Source of the DNA: Nitrososphaerota archaeon
Lineage (GTDB): Archaea > Thermoproteota > Nitrososphaeria > Nitrososphaerales > Nitrosopumilaceae
Assembly: GCA_021323705.1 (NCBI GenBank)
Contig: JAJPKL010000024.1
Span: forward strand, 1-50,542
DNA length: 50,542 bases
Reading direction: 5' to 3'
Shown: one piece after another, positions 50,419-50,542 of the stretch
Layout: each line of letters begins with the position of its first letter
Numbering within the stretch: the first letter of the stretch is position 1
The notes under the pieces: generated by a model
Seen by the model: the letters and a program-made list of their open reading frames with translations, nothing else
The model's database searches: none
What the model was told of the DNA's origin: nothing
Translations under genes and position numbers: made by a program

Positions 50419-50542
50419 AAAATTTCGAGTTAATAATGCTTTGTCGACTAACTCCACATCTTACTGACATTCTAATCTAATTTCCTACACAGGAGAAGCT
50501 TTGGATCAGACCCTACTGACCAATTCTCATGATTGAGTGGAA

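Noticed and set aside
1-50542. CRISPR arrays, insertion sequences, integrase genes, prophage genes
   Set aside because: No regularly spaced repeats, transposase motifs or att-like duplications were seen; the only tRNA is not flanked by an integrase gene.

Overview
The window looks like chromosomal DNA of an ammonia-oxidising thaumarchaeon (Nitrososphaerota, Nitrosopumilus/Nitrosotalea-like). The base composition is AT-rich. Core genes are archaeal: EF-1A, ribosomal protein S10, RNA polymerase subunit P, family B DNA polymerase, a Hef-type helicase, an Hjc-like nuclease, archaeal-type GAPDH, bifunctional FBP aldolase/phosphatase and archaeal ornithine cyclodeaminase. Lineage hints are PEFG-type C-terminal sorting signals on secreted proteins, an ammonium transporter next to two PII proteins, and a 3-hydroxyacyl-CoA dehydrogenase of the kind used in the 3-hydroxypropionate/4-hydroxybutyrate cycle. 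Many genes are preceded by a TATA box about 25-28 bases before the start codon (leaderless mRNAs), often with GTG or TTG starts. The lineage call is inference; no search could be run.

Layout. 1-9.4 kb: surface and signalling genes (TPR protein cut by the edge, YVTN beta-propeller, response regulator, membrane matrixin-like protease, CBS protein, an 807-residue secreted Ig-like protein, TrmB-type regulator), then a mostly empty stretch with a strong hairpin. 9.4-14.1 kb: prepilin peptidase, small membrane protein, and a tight four-gene unit (nucleotidyltransferase, luciferase-like oxidoreductase, thiolase, DUF35 partner). 14.1-22.8 kb: Hjc-like nuclease, flavin reductase, threonine synthase, CorC-like protein, GAPDH, DsbA-like protein and small proteins. 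22.9-30.5 kb: HMG-CoA synthase, a cluster of small zinc and ribbon-helix-helix proteins, the rpoP-rpsJ-EF-1A unit, FBP aldolase/phosphatase and 3-hydroxyacyl-CoA dehydrogenase. 30.6-38.5 kb: conserved unknowns, a PEFG protein, Hef helicase, dCMP deaminase and PolB. 38.5-43.8 kb: Amt with two PII proteins, a second PEFG-like protein, SDR enzyme and ornithine cyclodeaminase. 43.8-50.5 kb: membrane glycosyltransferase, HD hydrolase, cobalamin adenosyltransferase, tRNA-Phe, a sensor-like operon without output domains, and two small genes.

How the genes fit together. Carbon: GAPDH and FBP aldolase/phosphatase serve gluconeogenesis; the 3-hydroxyacyl-CoA dehydrogenase and perhaps the thiolase serve C4 acyl-CoA conversion; HMG-CoA synthase feeds isoprenoid lipids. 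Nitrogen: Amt plus two PII proteins. DNA: PolB and the Hef helicase both end in PIP-box-like peptides, suggesting a shared sliding clamp; dCMP deaminase supplies nucleotides.

Most noteworthy: (a) the 47.37-49.46 kb sensor operon, whose Cache and HAMP parts lie in one frame split by a single TAA; (b) two strong intergenic hairpins (2414-2458 and 9132-9184); (c) two 8-base direct repeats flanking the likely trmB promoter; (d) PII proteins with non-standard T- and B-loops; (e) at least seven genes under 50 codons, several with paired CxxC motifs, that length-based gene calling would miss; (f) a tRNA-Phe with two mismatched stem pairs.
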